A DNA stretch of 32,107 bases from Fusobacteriaceae bacterium (GTDB lineage Bacteria; Fusobacteriota; Fusobacteriia; Fusobacteriales; Fusobacteriaceae): assembly GCA_900764925.1 (NCBI GenBank), contig CAAFPW010000097.1, positions 1 through 32,107 on the forward strand. The letters run 5' to 3'. How positions within the stretch are numbered: position 1 is the stretch's first letter; each line of letters starts with the position of its first letter. Under the pieces are notes generated by a model. The model had not been told where the DNA came from, did not search any database, and was given only the letters and a program-made list of their open reading frames with translations. The position numbers and the translations under genes were made by a program. Positions 24,165 through 31,951 of the stretch are shown here, one piece after another.

Positions 24165-24557
24165 ATGAAACCAAATGAGGTCAAAATAACAGTACCTTCT
24201 TCTTTAGAAAATTTATCTTTAATAAGAGCCATGGTAAAAACATATTTAGAGTTACATCAAGTAAGTCAAAGAGACGTATTTCAGCTTTTATCAGTGGTGG
24301 ATGAACTTTCAACAAATGTAGTTGAACATGGGTATGAATATAAGCCTGGAGATATCATTTTAGAAATTCAAAAATCAAATGACATTATACGTTTAGTAGT
24401 AGAGGATAATGGAGTGGGATTTGACGAAGAGAAATTGAGTAAAGAAGAGGGTGGAATGGGTCTTTTTATAGCAAGAACCATTGCAGATGATTTTAAAATT
24501 GAAAAAAAATTAAATGGAACATTATTTAGAGTAGAAAAAAAAGTTAAGGAGGCATAA
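24165..24557 (+). CDS. RsbW/SpoIIAB-like anti-sigma serine kinase (HATPase_c)
   Basis: This 130-aa GHKL-type ATP-binding protein has N-box DELSTNVVEHGY (46-57), G1 DNGVGF (81-86) and G2 GGMGL (96-100). These are typical of partner-switching kinases that bind a target and phosphorylate an STAS antagonist. It is followed two bases later by an STAS gene, the expected partner. Fusobacteria are not known for a sigma-B, and no sigma factor or PP2C phosphatase is in the window, so the target of the switch is open. Confidence 0.9.
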   Translation: MKPNEVKITVPSSLENLSLIRAMVKTYLELHQVSQRDVFQLLSVVDELSTNVVEHGYEYKPGDIILEIQKSNDIIRLVVEDNGVGFDEEKLSKEEGGMGLFIARTIADDFKIEKKLNGTLFRVEKKVKEA

Positions 24558-24559
24558 AA

Positions 24560-24907
24560 ATGATGAGCAATTTTGAAATACTTGAAAAGAATGTTGGGGA
24601 TATTAAAGAGTTAAAAGTAGTGGGAGAATTAGATGCATTAGTTGCACCAAAATTAAAAGAGAGAATTACTAAATTAGTAGAGGCAGATTCTACTAAATTT
24701 ATAATTGATTTTGAAGAGGTAACTCACATCAACAGTTTAGCAATGGGGATTTTAAGAGGGAAATTAAAAGTTGTTAAAGAGATGGGAGGAGACATCAAAC
24801 TTATTAAATTAAATGAGCATATCAAAACAATATTTGAAATGATAGGATTAGATGAAATATTCGAAATTTATGAAACAGAAGATGAGGCAATATCAAGTTT
24901 TAAATAA
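24560..24907 (+). CDS. STAS-domain anti-anti-sigma factor (SpoIIAA/RsbV-like)
   Basis: This 115-aa protein is a single STAS domain. The conserved loop where RsbV is phosphorylated reads THINSLAMGIL, with Ser59 the candidate acceptor; the usual form is D-S-S/T-G-L-G. Replacement of the usual Gly-Leu by Leu-Ala is a deviation. AGGAGG precedes ATG-ATG; the first was chosen by spacing of seven. It lies between the kinase gene and rny, 23 bases before the latter. Confidence 0.9.
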   Translation: MMSNFEILEKNVGDIKELKVVGELDALVAPKLKERITKLVEADSTKFIIDFEEVTHINSLAMGILRGKLKVVKEMGGDIKLIKLNEHIKTIFEMIGLDEIFEIYETEDEAISSFK

Positions 24908-24930
24908 TATACAGTAGAAAGGAAATAATT

Positions 24931-26496
24931 ATGAATACAGTTTTAGGAATAGGTTTGATAATAATCGGACTTGGAATAGTATTTGCTGTACTATATAAAA
25001 AGTCTGTTATAGATAAAAAAATAAATGAACTAAACGATTTAGAAGATGAAGTAACTAAATCAAAAATAAAAGCAAAAGAAATAATAGAAAATGCAGAGAA
25101 AAATGCTCATGCTAAAGGTAAAGAGATAGAGTTAAAAGCTAAAGAGAATGCATATCTAATAAAAGAAGAGGCAGAGAAAGAGATAAAAAATTCTAAAAAT
25201 GAGCTTTTACAAAAAGAAGCAAGACTTACTAAAAAAGAGGAAACACTTGATAGTAAGATAGAGAAGTTGGAATTAAAAAGTCAAGAGCTTGAAAAAACAA
25301 CAGAGGAGTTAGAGGCTAAAAAAGAGGAGATCGAAGCTATAAAATTAAAACAGGAAGATGAACTTGAAAGAATTTCAGGACTTTCTAAAACAGAGGCAAA
25401 AGAGATTTTAATAGCTAAGTTAAGAGATGATTTAACTCATGAAACTGCTGTTGCAATTAGAGAGTTTGAAAATAAACTTGAAGATGAAAAAGATAGAATT
25501 TCAAGAAGAATATTATCTACAGCAATAGGAAAAGCTTCAGCTGAATATGTAGTAGATGCAACTGTATCTGTTGTAAACCTACCTAATGATGAGATGAAAG
25601 GAAGAATCATAGGTAGAGAAGGAAGAAATATCAGAGCTATAGAGGCTTTGACAGGAGTAGATATCATAATAGATGATACTCCAGAAGCAGTAGTACTTTC
25701 AAGTTTTGATGGTGTAAAAAGAGAGATTGCAAGACTTGCAATTGAAAAACTTATAACAGATGGAAGAATACACCCAGGTAAGATAGAAGAAGTAGTAAAT
25801 AAAGCTAGAAAAGAGATAGATAAAGAGATAGTAGATGCTGGAGAGGGAGCTTTAATAGAACTTGGAATTCCTGGAATGCATCCAGAAATTATCAAAACTC
25901 TTGGAAGATTGAAATTTAGAACAAGTTATGGTCAAAATGTGTTAACTCACTCAATAGAGGTAGCAAAACTTGCTGCAAATCTTGCTGCTGAAATAGGAGC
26001 AGATACAGAACTTGCAAAGAGAGCAGGACTTTTACATGATGTTGGAAAAGTATTAGAAAGCGATATAGAGGCATCTCATGCACTTATTGGTGGAGAATTC
26101 TTAAAGAAATTTGGAGAAAAACCAGAAGTTTTAAATGCTGTAATGGCACACCATAATGAAGTTGAATTTGAAAGTGTAGAAGCTATAATTGTTCAAGCAG
26201 CTGATGCTGTTTCTGCATCGAGACCAGGTGCTAGAAGAGAGACTTTAACTGCTTACTTAAAGAGATTAGAAAGTCTTGAAGAGATAGCAAACTCATTCTC
26301 TGGAGTAGAGTCTTCATTTGCTATTCAAGCAGGAAGAGAATTGAGAATAATAGTAAATCCTGAAGCTATGTCTGATGATGAAGCAACTAAGATGGCAAGA
26401 GATGTAGCTAAGAAAATAGAGGAATCTATGCAATATCCTGGACAAATAAAAGTAACAATAGTAAGAGAAACTAGAGCGGTAGATTACGCTAAATAA
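24931..26496 (+). CDS. rny: Ribonuclease Y
   Basis: This 521-aa endoribonuclease is membrane-anchored and initiates mRNA decay. It has an N-terminal transmembrane helix (about 3-21), a long Lys/Glu-rich coiled coil (about 28-165), a KH domain (about 210-275, GRIIGREGRNIRAIEALTG) and an HD domain with the metal-binding LLHDVGKV near 367 and MAHHNEVE. The length and order match RNase Y of Firmicutes. It is the last gene before a perfect terminator. Its position after a partner-switching pair suggests shared transcription, not necessarily shared function. Confidence 0.97.
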   Translation: MNTVLGIGLIIIGLGIVFAVLYKKSVIDKKINELNDLEDEVTKSKIKAKEIIENAEKNAHAKGKEIELKAKENAYLIKEEAEKEIKNSKNELLQKEARLTKKEETLDSKIEKLELKSQELEKTTEELEAKKEEIEAIKLKQEDELERISGLSKTEAKEILIAKLRDDLTHETAVAIREFENKLEDEKDRISRRILSTAIGKASAEYVVDATVSVVNLPNDEMKGRIIGREGRNIRAIEALTGVDIIIDDTPEAVVLSSFDGVKREIARLAIEKLITDGRIHPGKIEEVVNKARKEIDKEIVDAGEGALIELGIPGMHPEIIKTLGRLKFRTSYGQNVLTHSIEVAKLAANLAAEIGADTELAKRAGLLHDVGKVLESDIEASHALIGGEFLKKFGEKPEVLNAVMAHHNEVEFESVEAIIVQAADAVSASRPGARRETLTAYLKRLESLEEIANSFSGVESSFAIQAGRELRIIVNPEAMSDDEATKMARDVAKKIEESMQYPGQIKVTIVRETRAVDYAK

Positions 26497-26501
26497 GTAT
26501 C

Positions 26502-26530
26502 AAAAGGGATTCTGTAGAATCCCTTTTTTT
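26502..26530 (+). terminator. Terminator after rny
   Basis: Perfect 11-bp stem AAAAGGGATTC/GAATCCCTTTT, loop TGTA, T-run. The next start codon comes only 12 bases later. Confidence 0.92.
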
Positions 26531-26542
26531 AGAGGTGAAAAA

Positions 26543-27469
26543 ATGTATAGGGATAATGAAAGACTTCGAAAGATATTGGAAGTAGCTAGGATGTATTATA
26601 TAGAAAACTTTACTCAGAATGAAATTGCAAAAGAGTTAAATATATCTAGACCTTCAGTAAGTAAATTATTAAATGAAGCTAAAGAGAGTGGAATAGTAAC
26701 TATAAGTATTAATTCTCCTTTTTCAAGTAATGAATTGCTTTTAGAAAAAATAATTGAAAAGTATAAATTGAAGGGTGGAGAGATAATATTAGATAAAAAT
26801 GAGAATGTAATAAATGATGAAGATATATGTAAAAAAGGAATAGAATTTCTTAGCGAAAATTTAAAAGGTATTAAAAATTTTGGTTTAGGATGGGGAACTC
26901 TGATTGAAGAGATGTTATTAAAACTAGAAGTGGATAAAATAAGGGATTTAAAAGGAAAAATAGTTCCTCTTATAGGAAATACAAATTTATCTTTTAAAGG
27001 TTATCATACAAATGAGTTAGTAAGAATATTTTCTGAAAAAACAAAGGTTTCTCCACTTTATCTTTTTGCACCAGCTTATTTAACAGGGAGACAAGAGCAG
27101 GAGATAGTAAAAAATTTAGAAAATTATCAAGATATTGAAAAACATTGGAATAATTTGGAGAGTGTGGTAATAGAGATATGTAGTCATCCATCTGTTCCAG
27201 ATATGGGAACTGCAGTAAGATTTGGAAAGAAACTTAATGAGGAGAAAGCTGTTGGAAATATTTTAGCTTACTACTATGATAAGAATGGAAAAATAATAGA
27301 AGGAGATAATGATTTTCCCATTCAGATACCATTAGAAAGTCTAAAAAAGATAAAACAGGTAATAGGAATTGTTTCATCTAAAACAAATAAAAATGCAGTA
27401 ATAGGAGCTTTAAATTTAGGGATATTTACACATATAATAATCTCAGAAAGAGTAGCGAGAGAGTTATAA
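26543..27469 (+). CDS. SorC/DeoR-family sugar-binding transcriptional regulator
   Basis: This 308-aa protein has an N-terminal helix-turn-helix at about residues 18-55 (NFTQNEIAKELNISRPSVSKLLNEAKESGIV). The C-terminal sugar-phosphate-binding domain of the SorC family follows (NFGLGWGTLIEEML, LIGNTNLSFKGYHTNELVRIFSEKT, APAYL, GTAVRF, GILS-like IGALNLGIFTHIIISERVARELL end). Members sense phosphorylated sugars and control adjacent catabolic operons, including lsr in enteric bacteria (LsrR). Here it precedes DhaL-DhaK-LsrF-VOC, separated by a terminator and a fresh promoter. It is therefore expected to control that promoter through the paired TTRACAAATGT sites. Confidence 0.9.
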   Translation: MYRDNERLRKILEVARMYYIENFTQNEIAKELNISRPSVSKLLNEAKESGIVTISINSPFSSNELLLEKIIEKYKLKGGEIILDKNENVINDEDICKKGIEFLSENLKGIKNFGLGWGTLIEEMLLKLEVDKIRDLKGKIVPLIGNTNLSFKGYHTNELVRIFSEKTKVSPLYLFAPAYLTGRQEQEIVKNLENYQDIEKHWNNLESVVIEICSHPSVPDMGTAVRFGKKLNEEKAVGNILAYYYDKNGKIIEGDNDFPIQIPLESLKKIKQVIGIVSSKTNKNAVIGALNLGIFTHIIISERVAREL

Positions 27470-27473
27470 ATAG

Positions 27474-27515
27474 AAAAGAGAAAAAATATAAAGTTATTTT
27501 TTCTCTTTTTTATTT
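27474..27515 (+). terminator. Terminator after SorC-type regulator
   Basis: A 15-bp A/T-rich stem (27474-27488 with 27495-27509), 6-base loop, then T-run. Confidence 0.82.
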
Positions 27516-27586
27516 ATATATGTATAAAAAAAATACTTTAAGAACAAAAATAGATTTAAAAGTATGTATATTTTTCAAAATAATAA

Positions 27587-27615
27587 TTGACAAATGTAAA
27601 ATAAAGTATTAAAAT
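27587..27615 (+). promoter_or_regulatory. Promoter of dhaL-dhaK-lsrF-VOC operon
   Basis: Perfect TTGACA, 17-bp spacer, TAAAAT. Expected start near 27622, inside the second candidate operator. This is one of the strongest promoters in the window. Confidence 0.8.
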
Positions 27616-27633
27616 AAATTAACAAATGTTAAA
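27587..27633 (+). promoter_or_regulatory. Paired candidate operators for SorC-type regulator
   Basis: TTGACAAATGTAAAA (27587-27601) and TTAACAAATGTTAAA (27619-27633) match at 13 of 15 positions and lie 32 bases apart, about three helical turns. The second contains a perfect palindrome TTAACA-AA-TGTTAA. One site covers the -35, the other the start region, a layout expected for repression. Confidence 0.55.
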
Positions 27634-27648
27634 AAAGAGGGTGACTAT

Positions 27649-28275
27649 ATGTTTTTAACAAGAGATGACATAAAAAAAATGTTTGTGGAAAGTTCAAAAC
27701 TATTGAAAGAAAATTGTGAAGAGTTTTCTAAAATAGACTCGAAATTTGGAGATGGGGATCATGGTATTACAATAAATAAAATTGCAGATTTTATCTTAAA
27801 AGAAACTGCAGAATGGGAAGATAATACAAGTATAAAAGATTTTATTGATAATTTAGGAACAGGAATAATGGGAGTAAATGGAGGTTCTGCAGGGCCATTA
27901 TGGGGAACTATGATATCTGGACTTGCAATTCCTTTAGAAGATGAAAAAGAAATAACTATTGATATGGTAAAAGAGATGTTTAAATCTTCTCTATCAGAGA
28001 TGCAAGATATTACAACTGCTAAGGTAGGAGATAAAACAATGATGGATACTTTAATACCAGCAGTAGGAGCTATCGAAAACGCTCAAGTAGAAAGTTTTAA
28101 AGAGCTTTTTAAATTAGCAGCAGTAGCAGCAGAACAAGGAGCAGAGGATACTAAAAAATATGTTTCAAAATTTGGAAGAGCTAAAAGTTATAAAGAGGAA
28201 ACTTTAGGATATAGGGATGCAGGGGCTACTTCCTTAGCATGTTTATTTAAAGGTTTAGAAAAAAGTTTTGAGTAA
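27649..28275 (+). CDS. DhaL-type kinase subunit (DAK2 domain)
   Basis: This 208-aa protein is the nucleotide-binding half of a two-subunit dihydroxyacetone-type kinase. The Mg-nucleotide loop is FGDGDHG (33-39). Further family motifs are NGGSAGPLWGT, GDKTMMDTLIPA, FGRAKSY and DAGATSLACL. DhaL transfers phosphate to the ketose bound by DhaK; in PTS-type systems the donor is DhaM, in others ATP. No DhaM is in the window. The start follows GAGGGTG. It precedes DhaK by 32 bases; the order L-then-K is the reverse of E. coli dhaKLM. Confidence 0.92.
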   Translation: MFLTRDDIKKMFVESSKLLKENCEEFSKIDSKFGDGDHGITINKIADFILKETAEWEDNTSIKDFIDNLGTGIMGVNGGSAGPLWGTMISGLAIPLEDEKEITIDMVKEMFKSSLSEMQDITTAKVGDKTMMDTLIPAVGAIENAQVESFKELFKLAAVAAEQGAEDTKKYVSKFGRAKSYKEETLGYRDAGATSLACLFKGLEKSFE

Positions 28276-28307
28276 TAGAATAAAAAAATAGTAAGGAGGA
28301 AACAACA

Positions 28308-29306
28308 ATGAAGATGAAAAAATTTATTAATGATCCAAGTAATCTTACTAAAGAGTTATTAGAGGGATTAGCTTTGGCTAATGCTGATGTTTTGGAATAT
28401 GTAGATGGGAAAATGATAGTAAATAAAAAATTGAAGGATGCTGATCGTGTTACTATTGTTACTTTAGGGGGAACAGGACATGAACCAGCTATAAGTGGAT
28501 TTGTTGGAGAAGGAATGGTAGATATCTCAGTTCCTGGAGATATATTTGCAGCTCCTGGACCTCAAGCTTGTTTAGAAGCAATAAAAATGGCTGAAAAAGG
28601 ACATGGGGTATTATTTGTAGTGTTAAATCATGCTGGAGATATGTTGACAGGAAATCTTACTATGAAAGCAGCTAAAAAAGAGGGATTAAAAGTTATAAAA
28701 GTTGTAACACAAGAGGATATTTCTAATGCTCATAGAGAAAATGGAGAGGATAGAAGAGGATTAGTAGGTTGTGTTCCATTGTATAAGATAGCTGGAGCTG
28801 CAGCAGCAGAGGGAAAAACTCTTGAAGAGGTAGCAGAGATAGCTCAAAAATTTGCTGATAATATGGCAACTATTGCTGTTGCAGCAAGAGGAGCAACTCA
28901 TCCAACTACTGGAGATATGATCGCTGAACTTGGTGAGGATGAGATGGAGATAGGAATGGGACAACATGGAGAAGGTGGAGGAGGAAGAATGCCACTTAAA
29001 ACAGCTGATGAAACAGCTGAAATCATGATAGAAGCTTTATTAAAGGATTTAAATGTTGTTTCTGGAGAAAAACTTTTAGTAGTTATCAATGGAAGTGGAG
29101 CTACAACATTGATGGAACAATTGATAGTATTTAGAAAAGTACATAATTATTTAAAAGAAAAAGGAATAGAAGTAGTAGCTAATATTGTGGGAGAAATATT
29201 AACAGTACAAGAACAAGCGGGATTCCAAATGATGATAGCAAGAATGGATGATGAGATGTTACATTATTGGAATAAACCTTGTAATACTCCATATTTTAAA
29301 AAATAA
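28308..29306 (+). CDS. DhaK-type kinase substrate-binding subunit
   Basis: This 332-aa DhaK-fold protein binds a short ketose covalently through a histidine. The substrate loop is GGTGHEPAISGFVG (54-67), the catalytic-base region NHAGDML (Asp111), and the hemiaminal His220 lies in MGQHGEGGGGR. In glycolytic DhaK these read GGGSGHEP, GDxxNF and GIHGEPG. Changes around the pocket (TGHEP in place of SGHEP, GDMLTG, GQHGEGG) suggest a substrate other than dihydroxyacetone, such as a tetrulose or pentulose; this is inference. It has an AAGGAGG site and lies between DhaL and an LsrF-like aldolase. Confidence 0.9.
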   Translation: MKMKKFINDPSNLTKELLEGLALANADVLEYVDGKMIVNKKLKDADRVTIVTLGGTGHEPAISGFVGEGMVDISVPGDIFAAPGPQACLEAIKMAEKGHGVLFVVLNHAGDMLTGNLTMKAAKKEGLKVIKVVTQEDISNAHRENGEDRRGLVGCVPLYKIAGAAAAEGKTLEEVAEIAQKFADNMATIAVAARGATHPTTGDMIAELGEDEMEIGMGQHGEGGGGRMPLKTADETAEIMIEALLKDLNVVSGEKLLVVINGSGATTLMEQLIVFRKVHNYLKEKGIEVVANIVGEILTVQEQAGFQMMIARMDDEMLHYWNKPCNTPYFKK

Positions 29307-29320
29307 GAGGGGAATAAAAA

Positions 29321-30205
29321 ATGGCGGATAAATTTGGAAATAAGATAGCAAAAGATTATGTAGTAGATGTACCATTTGCTGGAAATAATAGTTTTCATGT
29401 AAAAGGTATGGGGAATATGGACTGGGGAATGAAAGCGAGACTTTCTAGAATATTCAATCCAAAATCTGGAAAGACAGTTATGTTAGCTTTTGATCATGGA
29501 TATATAATGGGATCAACAGCTGGATTGGAGAGATTGGATTTGGCTATTCCTCCTCTATTAGAAGATGCAGATGTTCTTATGGGAACAAGAGGAGCTATAA
29601 GAAGTTGTATTCCTCCTCAATGTAAAAAAGGGATTGCATTGAGAAGTAGTGCTGGAAGTTCTGTGTTAGATGATGATATGAGTCATGAAGTTATAGGAGT
29701 AGATATTGAAGATGCTATAAGATTGGATGCTACATGTCTTGCTATCCAAACTTTTATAGGAGCTCCTGGAGAAAAAAGTTCTATTGAAAATTTAGTCAGA
29801 ACTGTAGATATGGGAAATAAATATGGTATTCCAGTAATGGGAGTTGTAGCTGTAGGAAAAGAGATGGAGAGAACAACTAAATTTTTCCTATTGGCAACTA
29901 GAATGTTAGCAGAGTTAGGAGCTCATATTATAAAAACATACTATTGTGATAATTTTGAAGAGGTAGTAGCAGCATGTCCAGTTCCATTAGTAGTAGCTGG
30001 TGGAAAAAAGATACCAGAAAGAGATGCTTTGGAATTAGCTTATAATGCTATAAGTAAAGGAGCAGCAGGGGTGGATATGGGAAGAAATATTTTCCAAGCT
30101 GAAAATCCTAGAGCGATGATAAAAGCTATATCTAAAGTAGTTCATGAAGGATATACAGGAGAAGAGGCTTTTAAACTCTATGAAGAATTAAAGACACAAC
30201 TGTAA
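29321..30205 (+). CDS. LsrF/DhnA-family class I aldolase (3-hydroxy-5-phosphonooxypentane-2,4-dione thiolase-like)
   Basis: This 294-aa TIM-barrel enzyme has LAFDHGYIMGS (55-65) and Schiff-base Lys205 in HIIKTYYCDNF. Phosphate-binding motifs are VVAGGKKIPERDAL and GAAGVDMGRNIFQ. This matches LsrF, which cleaves phosphorylated AI-2 breakdown product by acetyl transfer to CoA. No lsrK, lsrG or lsr transporter gene is visible; instead a DhaKL-type kinase sits just upstream (14 bases). Either it acts in AI-2 processing with a different kinase, or it is an aldolase for another phosphorylated keto-compound. The start has AGAGGGG. Confidence 0.9.
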   Translation: MADKFGNKIAKDYVVDVPFAGNNSFHVKGMGNMDWGMKARLSRIFNPKSGKTVMLAFDHGYIMGSTAGLERLDLAIPPLLEDADVLMGTRGAIRSCIPPQCKKGIALRSSAGSSVLDDDMSHEVIGVDIEDAIRLDATCLAIQTFIGAPGEKSSIENLVRTVDMGNKYGIPVMGVVAVGKEMERTTKFFLLATRMLAELGAHIIKTYYCDNFEEVVAACPVPLVVAGGKKIPERDALELAYNAISKGAAGVDMGRNIFQAENPRAMIKAISKVVHEGYTGEEAFKLYEELKTQL

Positions 30206-30228
30206 TTGAATAATAGGGGGATAAAATT

Positions 30229-30543
30229 ATGGAGTTTGTACATATAGGGGTACCTACAAAAGAGGTACAAAAAAATGAGATATATTTAGAAGGATTAAAA
30301 GTTTATGTTACAAATGCTGAAGAACATGACTATAAATATGAGTATTTAAGATTTGAAGAGGATTCTCCAATGGCTAAAGAGATACAAACTCAAACTCATG
30401 TGGCTATAAAGGTTGATTCAATAGCTCAAGAACTACCAAAAGGAGAGAAAATTTTATGTGAGCCTTTTGATGGTGGAGATTACATGATTGCTTTTATTTT
30501 AAGAGATGGAACAGTAATTGAATTGATGGAAGCAAAAAAATAA
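30229..30543 (+). CDS. Small VOC (glyoxalase-fold) protein
   Basis: This 104-aa protein has two half-modules of the vicinal-oxygen-chelate fold. HIGVPT at the start (His5), THVAIKVDSI in the second module (His57) and the terminal GTVIELMEA (Glu98) supply a plausible metal site. Such proteins isomerise or epimerise small oxygenated substrates. It ends the DhaL-DhaK-LsrF unit (23-base gap), a position where lsr operons place the isomerase LsrG, a protein of similar size but different fold. A role as isomerase or epimerase in the same pathway is inference. Confidence 0.78.
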   Translation: MEFVHIGVPTKEVQKNEIYLEGLKVYVTNAEEHDYKYEYLRFEEDSPMAKEIQTQTHVAIKVDSIAQELPKGEKILCEPFDGGDYMIAFILRDGTVIELMEAKK

Positions 30544-30551
30544 TGATTGAT

Positions 30552-30590
30552 AAAAATCTTCTAAGATTTAATATCTTAGAGGATTTTTTT
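30552..30590 (+). terminator. Terminator of dhaL-dhaK-lsrF-VOC operon
   Basis: A 16-bp stem (AAAAATCTTCTAAGAT with ATCTTAGAGGATTTTT, one G-T pair), 5-base loop TTAAT, T-run. Confidence 0.92.
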
Positions 30591-30591
30591 A

Positions 30592-30600
30592 TGATATAAT
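30592..30600 (+). promoter_or_regulatory. Extended -10 promoter of rfbB
   Basis: TG-A-TATAAT immediately after the upstream terminator; no good -35 at 17 bases. Start expected near 30607, before the AAAGGAG site. Confidence 0.5.
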
Positions 30601-30633
30601 AATTAATGAAAAATAGAAAGGAGTAAAGTAGGT

Positions 30634-31788
30634 ATGAAAACATATTTAGTAACAGGAGCAGCAGGATTTATAGGGGTAAACTTTGTAAAGTATATGCTAG
30701 AAAAGTATGGGAATACTATTCAAATAATAGTTTTAGATAAGCTTACTTATGCTGGAAATAAAGATAGCTTAAGATATGAGATAGCTGAAGGGAAAATAGA
30801 GTTTGTAAAGGGAGATATAGGAAATAAAGAGTTAGTAGAAAATATCTTCTCAAGATATGATATAGACTATGTAGTAAACTTTGCAGCTGAGTCTCATGTG
30901 GATAGAAGTATATTGGGACCAAGAGTGTTTTTAGAGACAAATATACTAGGAACACAAAATCTATTAGAGGTATCAAAGGATAATTGGACAATAGGAAGAG
31001 ATGAAAATGGGTATCCTATTTATAAAGAGGGGAAAAAATATATTCAAATCTCAACAGATGAGGTATATGGTTCTCTAAGTAGAGATTACTCTGAAGCTAA
31101 AGATTTACATTTAGATGAGAGTGTAAAAAAAGTAGTAGAGGGAAGAGAGAATTTAAAAACTTATGGAGATAAATTCTTTATAGAGGAAACACCGCTTGAT
31201 CCAAGATCACCATATTCATCATCAAAGGCATCTGGAGATATGATAGTAAGAGCTTATGCAGAGACATATAAGTTACCAATAAATATAACAAGATGTTCAA
31301 ATAACTATGGACCATATCAATTTCCAGAGAAATTAATACCATTAATAATAAAAAATATCTTAGAAGGAAAATCGCTTCCAGTATATGGAGATGGAAGTAA
31401 TGTAAGAGATTGGCTATATGTAAGAGATCATAATAAAGCTGTGGATATGGTAATTAATGATGGAAGAGTAGGAGAGATTTACAATATTGGTGGATTTAAC
31501 GAGGAGAAAAATATCAATATAGTAAAACTAACAATAGATACAATAGCAAGAATAATGAAAGAGGAACTAGAGTATAGAAAAATACTTAAAACAGATATAG
31601 AGAATATTAACTATGGTTTAATAACTTATGTACAGGATAGACTTGGACATGATGCAAGATATGCAATAGATCCAACAAAGATAGCTATAGAGTTAGGATG
31701 GTATCCAGAGACACCATTTACTAAGGGAATAGAATTAACAATTAGATGGTATTTAGATAATCAAGAATGGGTAGAAAATCTAAAATAA
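30634..31788 (+). CDS. rfbB: dTDP-glucose 4,6-dehydratase
   Basis: This 384-aa extended SDR enzyme converts dTDP-glucose to dTDP-4-keto-6-deoxyglucose, the branch point to rhamnose and other deoxysugars of surface polysaccharide. NAD-binding GAAGFIG is at 8-14, AAESHVDRS near 84-92, the catalytic STDEVYG near 140-148 and PYSSSKASGD near 191-200. SNNYGPYQFPEKLIP and VYGDGSNVRDWLYVRDH follow. It is about 25-40 residues longer than E. coli RfbB, from insertions before STDEVYG and between it and YSSSK (DYSEAKDLHLDESVKK and on). It stands alone; rfbA, rfbC and rfbD are not next to it. Confidence 0.93.
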   Translation: MKTYLVTGAAGFIGVNFVKYMLEKYGNTIQIIVLDKLTYAGNKDSLRYEIAEGKIEFVKGDIGNKELVENIFSRYDIDYVVNFAAESHVDRSILGPRVFLETNILGTQNLLEVSKDNWTIGRDENGYPIYKEGKKYIQISTDEVYGSLSRDYSEAKDLHLDESVKKVVEGRENLKTYGDKFFIEETPLDPRSPYSSSKASGDMIVRAYAETYKLPINITRCSNNYGPYQFPEKLIPLIIKNILEGKSLPVYGDGSNVRDWLYVRDHNKAVDMVINDGRVGEIYNIGGFNEEKNINIVKLTIDTIARIMKEELEYRKILKTDIENINYGLITYVQDRLGHDARYAIDPTKIAIELGWYPETPFTKGIELTIRWYLDNQEWVENLK

Positions 31789-31799
31789 ATACGAACAAA

Positions 31800-31831
31800 A
31801 AAAGAGGTTTATTTTTATATAAACCTCTTTT
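31800..31831 (+). terminator. Terminator after rfbB
   Basis: A 13-bp stem AAAAGAGGTTTAT/ATAAACCTCTTTT with a 6-base loop. ACGAACAAAAAA before it (31791) recurs at 31857. The rest of 31832-31951 is AT-rich and probably carries the symporter promoter (TATAAT at 31897-31902). Confidence 0.85.
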
Positions 31832-31951
31832 AAAATAGTAGTTTATAAATAAAATTACGAACAAAAAATAAAAAAAATTGATGGTATTATTTTTAGTATA
31901 ATAGTGATAAAATATATCAGTCTAGGGGGAATTAATCATAGGAGGAAAGTC

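Noticed and set aside
25437..25895. 152-codon open frame on the minus strand inside rny
   Set aside because: Antisense to well-conserved RNase Y domains; Ser/Ile-rich composition typical of shadow frames, no ribosome site, no family resemblance.
31791..31868. ACGAACAAAAAA repeated at 31791 and 31857
   Set aside because: Short and A-rich; one copy is part of the terminator arm, so chance is a sufficient explanation.
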